Below are positions 34,695-43,224 of a DNA stretch of 64,000 bases, piece by piece. The notes beneath the pieces are model-generated. The model was given only the letters and a program-made list of their open reading frames with translations. It had not been told where the DNA came from and made no database searches. Position 1 is the stretch's first letter; each line of letters starts with the position of its first letter. The position numbers were made by a program, and so were the translations under genes. This stretch comes from JBCDLI01 sp038745535 (GTDB taxonomy: Bacteria; Pseudomonadota; Alphaproteobacteria; Rhizobiales; Rhizobiaceae). The stretch lies in the NCBI GenBank assembly GCA_038745535.1, contig JBCDLI010000003.1, forward strand, positions 1 to 64,000, in the 5' to 3' direction.

Positions 34695-36577
34695 GCTGAA
34701 GCAGCTGCGATCGCCGTCTCATACTCCTCGCTCAATTCAAGCCACTTCTCTTCGGCCTGATCTTTCTTCGTTTCAATTTGCCCGCGCTTTTTAGAAAGCT
34801 TTGAAACACGGACAGTGTCTTGCAGCACATCTGGATCGCAAAGCAACTTGTCGATTTTGGCGATGTCGTTTCCCGCCAATTCCATTAGGGTTTCCAGTTT
34901 CCCTAGGCGCTGTTTGAGGGGCACGAGGTCAGTTCGTTTTTGTGCCGCCTCTTTTCGATCGGCTTTCGCTTTGCCGTCGCCATTTGCATGTTTTGACACA
35001 GACTTTCCGCCGCGCAGGCTCAGAACCTGATTGCGATAATCCGAGAGCGTGCCTTCAAATGCTCTGACGGTGCCGTCTTCTACGATCCAAAGACGGTCTG
35101 CGACGGCGTCAACGAGCGTCTGGTCGTGTGAAATCACGATGACGGCACCGGGGTAACTCGCGATCGCTTCGACAAGCTCTACGCGGCTTTCCATGTCGAG
35201 GTGGTTTGTCGGCTCATCGAGTATGACGAGGTTCGGCTCCTTGGTCGCCATGAGGCCGAGAACCAGTCTCGCTTTTTCACCGCCCGAAAGCTGAGATGAG
35301 GGCGTATCCATCTTTTCAGTGGACAGACCGATCTGCGCGACCATCGCGCGAAGCCGTGCAGTGCCTTCTGCTGGAAAGCGCACTTTGAAATGCTCGAATG
35401 CGGAATGAGCAGGATCGAGATCATCCATCTGGTGTTGGGAGAACATCGCGATTTGAAGCTTTGGCGCGATCGTTTTCGCACCAACTTCATTTTGTAACTC
35501 GCCTGACAACAGCTTCGCGAATGTCGATTTGCCATTCCCGTTAGAACCGAGCAGCGCAATGCGATCATCGGCATCGAGTCGGAGGTTTAGCTGTTGGAGG
35601 ATGGGCACCTTCGGCTGGTAACCAACACTTGCCCTCTCAAGTGCAATGATTGGCGACTGGGCTTCATGTTTCGGCTCACCGAGATTGATTGCCACAACAT
35701 TCTCAGAAACCGTCGATTCGATACTTGCCATTTTCTCCAGCGCCTTCAGGCGACTTTGCGCCTGCTTGGCTTTGGACGCTTTGGCGCGAAACCGCTCCAC
35801 AAACGCTTCCATATGTTTGCGCTTGTCGGCCTGCTTTTGACGAAACCGTTCGTCCGCCAGCGCTTGCTCGCTTTGTTTGCGCTGGAAGGCCTCAAAATTG
35901 CCTTTGTAGAGCGTGAGCTTGCCATTTTGCAGATGGGCGATGTGACCGGCACAAGCGTCGAGAAGGGAGCGGTCGTGGCTGATCAGAAGAACGGTGCCGT
36001 CGTATCGTTTCAGATGGGTCTCCAGCCAAACAGTTCCCTCCAGGTCGAGATAGTTGGTGGGCTCATCGAGCAGCAGTACATCCGGTCGATTAAAGAGCGT
36101 TGTCGCCAGCGAAATACGCATCCGCCAACCACCAGAAAAGGTCGCGCAAGCGTCCTGTTGTTTTTCGTGGGTGAAACCGAGGCCGTTCAGAATAGACGCC
36201 GCGCGTGCCTCCGCGCTGTAAGCGTCAATTGACGCAAGACGTTCATGAACGGTCGCGATTTTTTCGGCGTCTGTCTCGGTTTCAGCAGCGCGGAGGAGTG
36301 TCATGCGCTCATGATCGCTCTCGATGACCGTCTGAAGAACACTTGTTTCCGTGCCGGGCACCTCTTGGCGCACGTAACCAACACTGAGGCCCGCCGCAAT
36401 TTCCGCATCGCCGCTTTCGGTCTGCATTTCTCCGGTGAGAATTTTGAAGAGTGTGGACTTGCCCGTTCCGTTTCGACCAACAATCCCGCACTTTGCGCCC
36501 GTGGGGACAACGAGACTGGCGCTCTTGAAGAGCGTTCTTCCCGCAATGCGAAAAGTCATATCTCGGACGGTGATCAT
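34691..36577 (-). CDS. ABC-F family ATPase
   Basis: The protein has two ABC domains in one chain and no membrane segments, so it is an ABC-F protein acting on the ribosome rather than a transporter. Walker A motifs are GRNGTGKST and GSNGNGKST; signatures are FSGGWRMRI and LSGGEKARL; Walker B segments are LLLDEPTNYLD and VILDEPTNHLD. A charged linker separates the domains, and a coiled-coil tail (about 545-628) follows. The first signature (SGGWRMR) is the form seen in the YheS/Uup-like groups. The target is not deducible. Confidence 0.93.
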   Translation of the reverse strand: MITVRDMTFRIAGRTLFKSASLVVPTGAKCGIVGRNGTGKSTLFKILTGEMQTESGDAEIAAGLSVGYVRQEVPGTETSVLQTVIESDHERMTLLRAAETETDAEKIATVHERLASIDAYSAEARAASILNGLGFTHEKQQDACATFSGGWRMRISLATTLFNRPDVLLLDEPTNYLDLEGTVWLETHLKRYDGTVLLISHDRSLLDACAGHIAHLQNGKLTLYKGNFEAFQRKQSEQALADERFRQKQADKRKHMEAFVERFRAKASKAKQAQSRLKALEKMASIESTVSENVVAINLGEPKHEAQSPIIALERASVGYQPKVPILQQLNLRLDADDRIALLGSNGNGKSTFAKLLSGELQNEVGAKTIAPKLQIAMFSQHQMDDLDPAHSAFEHFKVRFPAEGTARLRAMVAQIGLSTEKMDTPSSQLSGGEKARLVLGLMATKEPNLVILDEPTNHLDMESRVELVEAIASYPGAVIVISHDQTLVDAVADRLWIVEDGTVRAFEGTLSDYRNQVLSLRGGKSVSKHANGDGKAKADRKEAAQKRTDLVPLKQRLGKLETLMELAGNDIAKIDKLLCDPDVLQDTVRVSKLSKKRGQIETKKDQAEEKWLELSEEYETAIAAASA

Positions 36578-36651
36578 GGTCGTCCTCGGGCAGCGGGATT
36601 AGATTTGATCGCGCCATCTACGTAAAGCGAACCGCGACGGCTCAATTTCAC

Positions 36652-36680
36652 TTGGCTTTTAAACACCTGTTCCATATAGC
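36652..36680 (+). promoter_or_regulatory. Candidate promoter for ndk
   Basis: TTGGCT (36652-36657) and TATAGC (36675-36680) are exactly 17 bases apart and lie about 40 bases before the ndk ATG, which has an AAAGGA ribosome-binding site. Confidence 0.5.
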
Positions 36681-36718
36681 GGCGCAAACTTTCCGAATTT
36701 CAAAAAAGGACAACCAAG

Positions 36719-37141
36719 ATGGCTGTAGAGCGCACATTTTCCATGATCAAGCCAGATGCAACGGCGCGAAATCTTACGGGCGCTATTGCAAAGATTTTCG
36801 AAGAAAACGGACTGCGCATCATCGCCTCAAAGCGGGTGTGGATGAGCCGCCGGCAAGCCGAAGGTTTTTATGCCGTTCACAAAGAGCGTCCGTTCTTTGA
36901 CGAGCTCTGTGAGTTCATGTCGTCTGGCCCGACTATTGTTCAGGTCCTTGAAGGCGAAGGCGCTATCCTTAAAAACCGCGAAATCATGGGCGCGACAAAC
37001 CCGGCCGAAGCCGCCGACGGTACGATCCGCAAGCTATACGCCAACTCAATTGGCGAAAACTCGGTCCATGGCTCGGACGCACCTGAGACAGCAGCGGAAG
37101 AGATCGCCTATTGGTTCGCAGAGACCGAAGTCGTTGGCTAA
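36719..37141 (+). CDS. ndk: Nucleoside diphosphate kinase
   Basis: It transfers phosphate from ATP to nucleoside diphosphates through a phosphohistidine. The active-site His is H117 in NSVHGSDAPE. The N-terminal ERTFSMIKPDA and IMGATNPAEA segments are conserved, and the 140-residue length is standard. It stands alone with its own promoter and converges on the thioesterase gene ten bases away. Confidence 0.97.
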   Translation: MAVERTFSMIKPDATARNLTGAIAKIFEENGLRIIASKRVWMSRRQAEGFYAVHKERPFFDELCEFMSSGPTIVQVLEGEGAILKNREIMGATNPAEAADGTIRKLYANSIGENSVHGSDAPETAAEEIAYWFAETEVVG

Positions 37142-37151
37142 CGATACGCAG

Positions 37152-37559
37152 CTATTCACTGATCGATAGTTCGTTCAAATAATCTCTGATCCACGTCGGT
37201 ATCGGCGTGGATTTTCTCGTTTCAGTGTTCGTGAATACAACGACGCTTTCTGCTGTGGCATGCGTATTCTCGCCAACATAAACGCCTTGGGCGAACCGGA
37301 CCGATGACGTCCCTATTTTCGCTACATTGGTGCCGATAGTCACTGTTGCCGGCCAGAACATCTCTGTCACAAATGAGATGTTCAGTTGTGCCAATACAAA
37401 CGAGTGACCCGCGGGCGGAAGGCCTTTAGCTGCATCGAACAAAACGCCTACACGGCCGCTCTCAAATAAAGTCGAGTAAACGGCATTATTGATGTGTCCT
37501 TGTCGATCAGTGTCGCCATAGCGCAGAATTTGCTGTGTCTCTCGAGCATAAAACGGCAT
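37152..37559 (-). CDS. Hotdog-fold acyl-CoA thioesterase
   Basis: The 135-residue single hotdog domain carries the 4HBT active-site stretch YGDTDRQGHINNAVY (about 14-28), whose Asp residues are typical of the YbgC/4-hydroxybenzoyl-CoA group. Such enzymes hydrolyse short or medium acyl-CoA esters. The gene is not in an operon. The substrate is unknown. Confidence 0.88.
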   Translation of the reverse strand: MPFYARETQQILRYGDTDRQGHINNAVYSTLFESGRVGVLFDAAKGLPPAGHSFVLAQLNISFVTEMFWPATVTIGTNVAKIGTSSVRFAQGVYVGENTHATAESVVVFTNTETRKSTPIPTWIRDYLNELSISE

Positions 37560-37588
37560 TCAGCTTCGCTCACTTTGGTTGCGTTTTC

Positions 37589-37610
37589 AGTATGATAACG
37601 AAGTGATACT
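37589..37610. repeat. Dyad AGTAT-N12-ATACT
   Basis: This imperfect longer dyad lies in the divergent region between the thioesterase and hemolysin III-family genes, 30 bases before the thioesterase start. It might be an operator; it matches no regulator I can name. Confidence 0.25.
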
Positions 37611-37730
37611 CATCGCTACAGTCGCGTTAACAAGCCTTTTGTCACTTCTTTACCGGCCTCGATTAGTGTTGTGTTTGGAGTGAACCGCAAGCCGGTTTGC
37701 GTTTGCTTGGGGAGGTAGAGAGGAGGTGGC

Positions 37731-38426
37731 ATGGTTGCCATCCAACGAGAGATTATTGCAATCGACGTAGAAAGCGTCGACGACTATCCCCTATATACAG
37801 CCGAAGAAAAGCTCGCAGATGCCATCATTCACGCTGTTGGGATTGTCGCCAGCCTGTTCGCTTGCGGTTGGCTATGGGGTATAGGATTTGCAAACTTTCA
37901 TACCGGTCTAGGCATTGCTGTTGCCCTTTACGCAGTTCTTGTGATTGCGTTGTTTATGTGCTCGTGCGCTTACCATCATACACCGGTCGAGACTCTTCGT
38001 CCATTTCTAAGGCGGCTTGATCAATCCGCCATCTTTTTCAAAATCGCTGGTACCTACACGCCGTTGGTATTCATTATCGGCACGACGTTTGGGTTCAGCG
38101 TTTTGGCATTTGTCTGGAGCTGTGCGGTACTTGGCGCTGCGTTCAAGATGTTCACAGGTGAACGTCTTAGCCGTTACACGGTTTCCATGTATCTCGCTTT
38201 AAGCTGGGCCAGTCTGCTCTTGATCTGGCCCATGTATCATGCACTTCCGGGACTTTCCTTAACGCTCATTGCGCTTGGCGGGATTACGTATACGACTGGT
38301 GTGTATTTCCACCAAGCGTCAGGGATGCACTTCAACAACGCGATTTGGCATGCGTTCGTCGTTGCTGGCTCAGCCATGCACTACACCGCGATTGGCATCG
38401 CGGCGTCTGCATTCCTGACAGCTTAG
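37731..38426 (+). CDS. Hemolysin III / PAQR-family membrane protein
   Basis: The seven-helix protein of 231 residues carries the PAQR/HlyIII hallmarks: an early helix with DAIIHAVGIVASL, SCAYHH after helix 2, LDQSAIFFKIAGTYTPL before helix 3, and the late AIWHAFVVAGSAMHY. The conserved Ser, His and Asp residues form a putative zinc site related to that of adiponectin receptors. Bacterial members (TrhA) have been linked to membrane energetics rather than haemolysis. It has a strong GAGGAGGTG ribosome-binding site. Its TAG is interlocked with the stop codon of the CBS gene. Confidence 0.9.
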   Translation: MVAIQREIIAIDVESVDDYPLYTAEEKLADAIIHAVGIVASLFACGWLWGIGFANFHTGLGIAVALYAVLVIALFMCSCAYHHTPVETLRPFLRRLDQSAIFFKIAGTYTPLVFIIGTTFGFSVLAFVWSCAVLGAAFKMFTGERLSRYTVSMYLALSWASLLLIWPMYHALPGLSLTLIALGGITYTTGVYFHQASGMHFNNAIWHAFVVAGSAMHYTAIGIAASAFLTA

Positions 38427-38932
38427 CCGCCAAGCATGAACACCAAGACGAGCGAGTAAAGCAGCACGCCGCCGCCAATCAAAAATAGCTGATATCGGTT
38501 TCCGACTGTCTCGGCGGCTTTGTCGGTAATCTGATCGAGCAATTCGGGCCAAGTGTAAGAGACAAAATCGCCTTGGGTCATCATGGCGATCAGTCTCCCG
38601 TTGCCATCGACAACTGGAAGGCGGCGGAACCGTTCGTTAGACATGACGCGAAGCCAGTCGCGCACGTCATCGTCTTCGTTGGCCGTTTTCACCTGCGTGG
38701 TCATAATATCGGACAGTTTGGTCTTTTTCGGATCGCGCTGCTCATTGACTAGCCGCTTCATGACATCGCGTTCCGTTACGAGCCCCGCGATACCGCCCTT
38801 ACCGTCGGTTATCACGACAGAGCCGTAGTTTTTCGACGACATCGCAGCCACGGCGTCCGCTACCGTGTCGTCGGCATCCATCGTAAGGGGTTTAGGTTTT
38901 GAACGATATTCAATCCGATCAATAATTCGCAT
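38423..38932 (-). CDS. Tandem CBS-domain protein with C-terminal membrane anchor
   Basis: Two CBS domains (about 12-60 and 75-125) form an adenine-nucleotide-binding pair. The remaining 45 residues end in one hydrophobic helix (LFLIGGGVLLYSLVLVFMLGG), so the protein is probably tail-anchored in the inner membrane facing the cytoplasm. CBS pairs usually sense AMP/ATP for a partner protein; none is encoded in the same operon. The ATG at 38932 with GGAG upstream is preferred to a TTG at 38944. Confidence 0.85.
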   Translation of the reverse strand: MRIIDRIEYRSKPKPLTMDADDTVADAVAAMSSKNYGSVVITDGKGGIAGLVTERDVMKRLVNEQRDPKKTKLSDIMTTQVKTANEDDDVRDWLRVMSNERFRRLPVVDGNGRLIAMMTQGDFVSYTWPELLDQITDKAAETVGNRYQLFLIGGGVLLYSLVLVFMLGG

Positions 38933-39068
38933 GAGCCACTCCAATCAGTCTCCTCTATTTCGAAAGTATGTCAGACGAATGGATTGGTGAAGCCTCATTC
39001 TTCATGAGATGTGCTGCGCTGCAGCAAAATGTTCGTTGCTCGGATCGCATGTGCGTAGCCGGCGCACG

Positions 39069-39497
39069 CTACTTGGTTTGCTCAAGCCAGCGTGTGCCCT
39101 GATCGTGGGCCAGGTGCTCTTTTTTCCAGAAGGGTGCTTCGGTCTTTAAGTAGTCCATGACCATGCGCACTGCATCAAAAGCGGCATCTCGATGAGGCGA
39201 TGTGGCACCAACAAAAACGATCACCTCACCGGGACGAATAACACCATAGCGATGCGCAACTACCAAAGAGGTGATGGTTTTAAACTTTTCGGCTGCGGCA
39301 CTCGCGATGCGATCAAGTTGTGCTTCAGCCATGCTGGGATAGTGCTCGAGTTCCAGGGCAGCAACATTCCCGTCCTCGTCTCGGCAACGCCCCACAAATG
39401 TTGCTTCCGCGCCGTTAGCGGCGTCCTTGGAGAGATGGAAAGAAAGCTCGACCGGCTCGAGCTCATCCGATGTGACAACGATTTTTCTCGCGGCCAT
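39069..39497 (-). CDS. moaE: Molybdopterin synthase catalytic subunit MoaE
   Basis: MoaE converts precursor Z to molybdopterin with sulfur supplied by MoaD thiocarboxylate. Conserved segments are GAEATFVGRCRDEDG, LELEHYPSMAE, HRYGVIRPGE and the C-terminal APFWKKEHL with the catalytic Lys. It starts seven bases after moaD, at the ATG 39497. The MOSC-domain gene at 62 kb belongs to the same cofactor world but is not linked here. Confidence 0.95.
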   Translation of the reverse strand: MAARKIVVTSDELEPVELSFHLSKDAANGAEATFVGRCRDEDGNVAALELEHYPSMAEAQLDRIASAAAEKFKTITSLVVAHRYGVIRPGEVIVFVGATSPHRDAAFDAVRMVMDYLKTEAPFWKKEHLAHDQGTRWLEQTK

Positions 39498-39504
39498 CAA
39501 TGGA

Positions 39505-39765
39505 CTAGCCGCCTGTCATGGGTGGAAAAATCGCAATCTCACTTGCCGATGAAATGCTCTCATCCATTGACACCAGTTCCTGATCTACCGCAACACGAAG
39601 AGCTAATGCGTCGGTCAAAGCGTGCTCGTACTCTTCGCCAAGTGACCGAAGATGGTTTATGACATCACTGGCTGTTTTCACCGTTATTGGAAGGTCCAAC
39701 GTTTCTTCACCCCGGCCAATTCGTTCGCGGACCCATGCGAAATAAACAAACTTCACTGCGGTCAT
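39505..39765 (-). CDS. moaD: Molybdopterin synthase sulfur carrier MoaD
   Basis: This 86-residue ubiquitin-like protein ends in MTGG, whose terminal Gly receives the thiocarboxylate used by MoaE. FVYFAWVRERIG at the N-terminus and EIAIFPP before the tail are typical. The ATG overlaps the pgsA stop as ATGA, an order (pgsA-moaD-moaE) recurring in rhizobia. Confidence 0.95.
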   Translation of the reverse strand: MTAVKFVYFAWVRERIGRGEETLDLPITVKTASDVINHLRSLGEEYEHALTDALALRVAVDQELVSMDESISSASEIAIFPPMTGG

Positions 39766-40370
39766 TTTGGCTGATCCTGTAGGAGATACTTAAGGCCGCC
39801 ACGAAAGTAATCGTACCCGGTGTACAGGGTCAAAAGCGCGGCGAACCACAAAAGTGCGATCCCGATATCAGATACGTGCGGCACGACTTTATCACCCGCC
39901 GTGCCAATCAACAGAAAGCCGATTGCAAATAACTGCGCTGTGGTCTTCCATTTGGCTAGCGTTGTCACCGGAACCGACACCTTGATCGAGGCCAAGTGCT
40001 CGCGAAGACCGGAGACCAGAATTTCTCGGCATAAGATGATGACACCCGCCCACAAAGACCATCCGGCAATTGAACCCTCAGCAGCCAATAACAGCAGGAC
40101 TACCGAGACCAACAGCTTATCTGCGATGGGATCAAGCATTCGACCAATCGCTGTCGTTTGTTGCCATTTTCGCGCGAGGTAGCCGTCGAAGAAGTCTGTC
40201 ACGCTTGCAATTGTAAAAATCACGAAAGCGCTCCATCGGGCAAAGTCCGTGGACTCCAGTTTTCCAGACGAGAAGAAGCACACCACAATGGCGGGCACGG
40301 CTAAAATCCGCGCGAATGTGAGTAAATTCGGCAGTGAAAATGTGTGATCTGGTTGCGCAGAAGAAGACAA
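39762..40370 (-). CDS. pgsA: CDP-diacylglycerol--glycerol-3-phosphate phosphatidyltransferase
   Basis: It makes phosphatidylglycerol phosphate, the entry to phosphatidylglycerol and cardiolipin. The CDP-alcohol phosphotransferase motif is present from DFFDGYLAR to GRMLDPIADK, with four or more membrane helices. The N-terminus FSLPNLLTFARIL is typical. The start is TTG with AGGAC five bases upstream; no ATG is available near the correct N-terminus. With psd and pssA, the window holds both branches of phospholipid head-group synthesis. Confidence 0.95.
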   Translation of the reverse strand: MSSSAQPDHTFSLPNLLTFARILAVPAIVVCFFSSGKLESTDFARWSAFVIFTIASVTDFFDGYLARKWQQTTAIGRMLDPIADKLLVSVVLLLLAAEGSIAGWSLWAGVIILCREILVSGLREHLASIKVSVPVTTLAKWKTTAQLFAIGFLLIGTAGDKVVPHVSDIGIALLWFAALLTLYTGYDYFRGGLKYLLQDQPK

Positions 40371-40425
40371 GGCAGTCCTACAAAACAGCTTCTTGTGGCG
40401 GTTTGGTCATAAACCAAGCGGACGG

Positions 40426-42414
40426 TCAACCATTGCGAAAATGGTTGTAGATCATCTGTGCCATAGCGTCCGAAATTCCCTCAACTTTTTCCAAGTCTTG
40501 AAGGGTCGCGCGTGAAACACCCTTTGCTGAGCCAAAGTTATTCAACAAGGCGCGTTTGCGCGACGGACCAATGCCGTCGATCTCATCGAGGGGGTTCTTG
40601 ATCATCTCTTTCTTGCGTCGCGCACGGTGAGTTCCAATTGCAAAGCGGTGTGCCTCGTCACGAAGGCGCTGCACAAAGTAAAGCACCGGATCGCGTGGGG
40701 GCAAAGAGAAGTCTGATTTTCCCGGAATGAAAAACCGCTCACGGCCTGCATCGCGATCCTGTCCCTTTGCAACTCCCACCATTGCAATTTTGTCTGCGAT
40801 ACCGAGCTCTTCGAGGATACTTTTGACAGCATTCAGCTGGCCTAGCCCGCCGTCGATAAGCAGCAGGTCTGGCCATTCGCTAAACTTGCCGTCGGACGGA
40901 TCTGCTTTTTCTCGTTTTTCGCCGCTTTCTTTCACCAAGCGCTTAAACCTGCGCTCCATGACCTCCTTCATCATACCGAAATCGTCGCCCGGTGTGATGG
41001 TCTCCGACTTGATGTTGAATTTGCGGTACTGATTTTTCACAAAACCTTCCGGTCCAGCGACGATCATCGCGCCAACGGGATTTGTCCCCATGATATGGGA
41101 GTTATCAAAAACTTCGATCCGTTGAGGCACGTCCTCAAGCTCAAATGTTTCAGCGAGCCCCTTTAACAAGCGCGCTTGGGTAGATGTTTCTGCAAGCTTT
41201 CGAGCCAGCGTTTCACGGGCATTGCTAAGCGCATCTTTCACGAGCGCCAGCTTCTCGCCTCGCTGTGGCACGTTTACGAGAACACGGCGCTCCGCTCGCA
41301 GTTCAAGCGCTTCCTGCAAAAGCTCGCGCTCTGGAATGTCTTCCGAAAGCAGCACCATTTTGGGCACAGGTTTGTTATCATAAAACTGCGATACGAAGGC
41401 ACCGAGAACTTCGGCTGCTGAATGGGATGCATCCGCACGCGGAAAATACGAGCGGTTTCCCCAATTTTGGCTCGTTCGATAGAAGAATACCTGCACGCAG
41501 GTTTGGCCGCCGTCCTGATGGACCGCGAAGACGTCTGCTTCTTCCACGCCTTGGGGATTGATGCCTTGGTGACTTTGGATTTGCGATAAGGCCGATATAC
41601 GGTTGCGTAGCCGGGCGGCGCGTTCGAATTCCAGACTTTCCGCAGCGGCTTCCATTTCTTGTGCCAATTTCGATTTAACAGCGCGCGATTTGCCGGACAA
41701 GAATGCCTTAGCGTCCTCCACCATTTCAAGGTGCGCAGCCTTATCCATGTCGCCGGTGCAAGTGCCCGCACAGCGTTTGATTTGATAGTTGAGGCAAGGG
41801 CGTCCGCCCGTCTCTTCGACGGTTTGTCCGCACGTTCCCAGCATAAACGCTTTTTGCAACGTGTTGATCGCTCGATTGACGGCGCTGGCCGAGGCGAATG
41901 GCCCGAAATAGCTGCCCTTTCGCGTGCGCGCACCTCTATGCTTGATCAGCATCGGAATTTCTTCGTCTTCGGTGATCAGGATATAAGGGAAGGACTTATC
42001 GTCCCGCAGGAGCACGTTGAAGCGCGGGCGCAGCCGTTTGATAAGGTTTGCTTCAAGAAGCAACGCTTCGGTCTCGGAACGCGTTGTCACAAATTCCATC
42101 GCGTGCGTCAGCTGAATCATCTTCGCGATGCGATTGGTGTGACCACCCATGCGCGAGTAGTTCGATACACGATTTTTCAGGCTCTTCGCCTTACCGACGT
42201 AAAGCACATCGCCATCGCCGTTGAACATGCGATAAACGCCGGGCGCACTGGGCAAACGCTTCACATAAGCCTCGATAAGTGCCGCGCCGGTCAGATTGGC
42301 CGTGTCGCTTTCCTCACCGCTGGCAGTCCAGCTAAGCGCATCCTCAGCGGTGTCCAGCACCGGCCTTTTGGCCGCTACGGTCTTTTCCTCGTGTTCTGTA
42401 TCGAGCGTTTCCAT
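40426..42414 (-). CDS. uvrC: Excinuclease ABC subunit UvrC
   Basis: UvrC makes both incisions in nucleotide excision repair. The domains are an N-terminal GIY-YIG nuclease (PGVYRMF then VLYVGKAKSLKNR, about 55-140), a Cys-containing region (GTCGQTVEE and RCAGTCTGD), the UVR motif, the RNase H-like second nuclease with EVFDNSHIMG and LLIDGGLGQL, and C-terminal helix-hairpin-helix motifs (about 605-660). About 40 extra N-terminal residues precede the nuclease. It is followed by pgsA after a 55-base gap. Confidence 0.97.
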   Translation of the reverse strand: METLDTEHEEKTVAAKRPVLDTAEDALSWTASGEESDTANLTGAALIEAYVKRLPSAPGVYRMFNGDGDVLYVGKAKSLKNRVSNYSRMGGHTNRIAKMIQLTHAMEFVTTRSETEALLLEANLIKRLRPRFNVLLRDDKSFPYILITEDEEIPMLIKHRGARTRKGSYFGPFASASAVNRAINTLQKAFMLGTCGQTVEETGGRPCLNYQIKRCAGTCTGDMDKAAHLEMVEDAKAFLSGKSRAVKSKLAQEMEAAAESLEFERAARLRNRISALSQIQSHQGINPQGVEEADVFAVHQDGGQTCVQVFFYRTSQNWGNRSYFPRADASHSAAEVLGAFVSQFYDNKPVPKMVLLSEDIPERELLQEALELRAERRVLVNVPQRGEKLALVKDALSNARETLARKLAETSTQARLLKGLAETFELEDVPQRIEVFDNSHIMGTNPVGAMIVAGPEGFVKNQYRKFNIKSETITPGDDFGMMKEVMERRFKRLVKESGEKREKADPSDGKFSEWPDLLLIDGGLGQLNAVKSILEELGIADKIAMVGVAKGQDRDAGRERFFIPGKSDFSLPPRDPVLYFVQRLRDEAHRFAIGTHRARRKKEMIKNPLDEIDGIGPSRKRALLNNFGSAKGVSRATLQDLEKVEGISDAMAQMIYNHFRNG

Positions 42415-42448
42415 TTTGCTGTTCGTCTTGTGCTCCGCGCTGAACGCG

Positions 42449-43210
42449 TCATTCTTGACCGGTCGCGTCCGGCGTCTGCCAAGCTAAATGTTGACCGCCG
42501 TCAAGCGCCAACATCTGGCCAGTGACCGATTTCGCCTTCCAAAAGAAATAGACTGCTTCGCCGATTTCGCAAAGTTCAGGCCCCCGTTTAAGAGGCACTG
42601 CGGCAACCTGCTCGTCGAAGGCCGACCTATCCTGACGTTCGTTTGGAAGCGTTGGGCCCGGACCGATAGCGTTAACGCGAATTCGCGGCGCTAGCGCTTG
42701 TGCCATGGTGCGTGTCGCCGTCCACAGCGCTGATTTTGAGAGCGTATAGGAAAAGAACCGTGGATTAAGTGCCCAAACCCGCTCGTCAATCATATTGACG
42801 ATGAGGCCCGCGCGATCGCCCGGAAGAGCCTTTGAAAACTCTTGCGCGAGGAGGGCAGGCGCCTTCAGATGCACCGCAAAATGCCGGTCCCAACCGGGTT
42901 CATCGAGGTCCGTTACAGAATCGTCTTCGAAAATAGAGGCGTTGTTCACCAACAGATCAACGCGCCCAGCAAGTGTCATCGCTTGATAAACAAGTGACGC
43001 TGTTGCGTTCCAATTTGTTAAATCAGCGGCTGCACTGAATGCGGACGCGTCAGTCGTATCGCGGAGCTCTTCGCATAGGATCTCTGCGTCACGGACCGAT
43101 GTGTTTGCGTGGACAACGACGTTAAAGCCTCGGGCAGCAAGATGCTCGCAAATACCGCGACCCACGCGTTTGGCACCGCCTGTTATAAGCGCGACTGGAC
43201 GTTCAACCAT
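42449..43210 (-). CDS. SDR oxidoreductase, pteridine-reductase (FolM/PTR1) type
   Basis: The SDR of about 253 residues has the cofactor motif TGGAKRVG, that is TG-x3-R-x-G, the variant that marks pteridine reductases such as PTR1 and E. coli FolM, rather than TG-x3-G-x-G. VNNASIFEDD and the catalytic YTLSK follow. A role in reducing dihydropterins or dihydrofolate is therefore likely, though not proven. The ATG at 43210 has a strong GGAGGGG site; the longer frame runs into the exchanger gene. It precedes uvrC on the same strand. Confidence 0.87.
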   Translation of the reverse strand: MVERPVALITGGAKRVGRGICEHLAARGFNVVVHANTSVRDAEILCEELRDTTDASAFSAAADLTNWNATASLVYQAMTLAGRVDLLVNNASIFEDDSVTDLDEPGWDRHFAVHLKAPALLAQEFSKALPGDRAGLIVNMIDERVWALNPRFFSYTLSKSALWTATRTMAQALAPRIRVNAIGPGPTLPNERQDRSAFDEQVAAVPLKRGPELCEIGEAVYFFWKAKSVTGQMLALDGGQHLAWQTPDATGQE

Positions 43211-43224
43211 CAATGACCCCTCCG

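Noticed and set aside
41659..42525. 288-codon open frame on the plus strand
   Set aside because: It is antisense to uvrC throughout, with no ribosome-binding site or recognisable domain.
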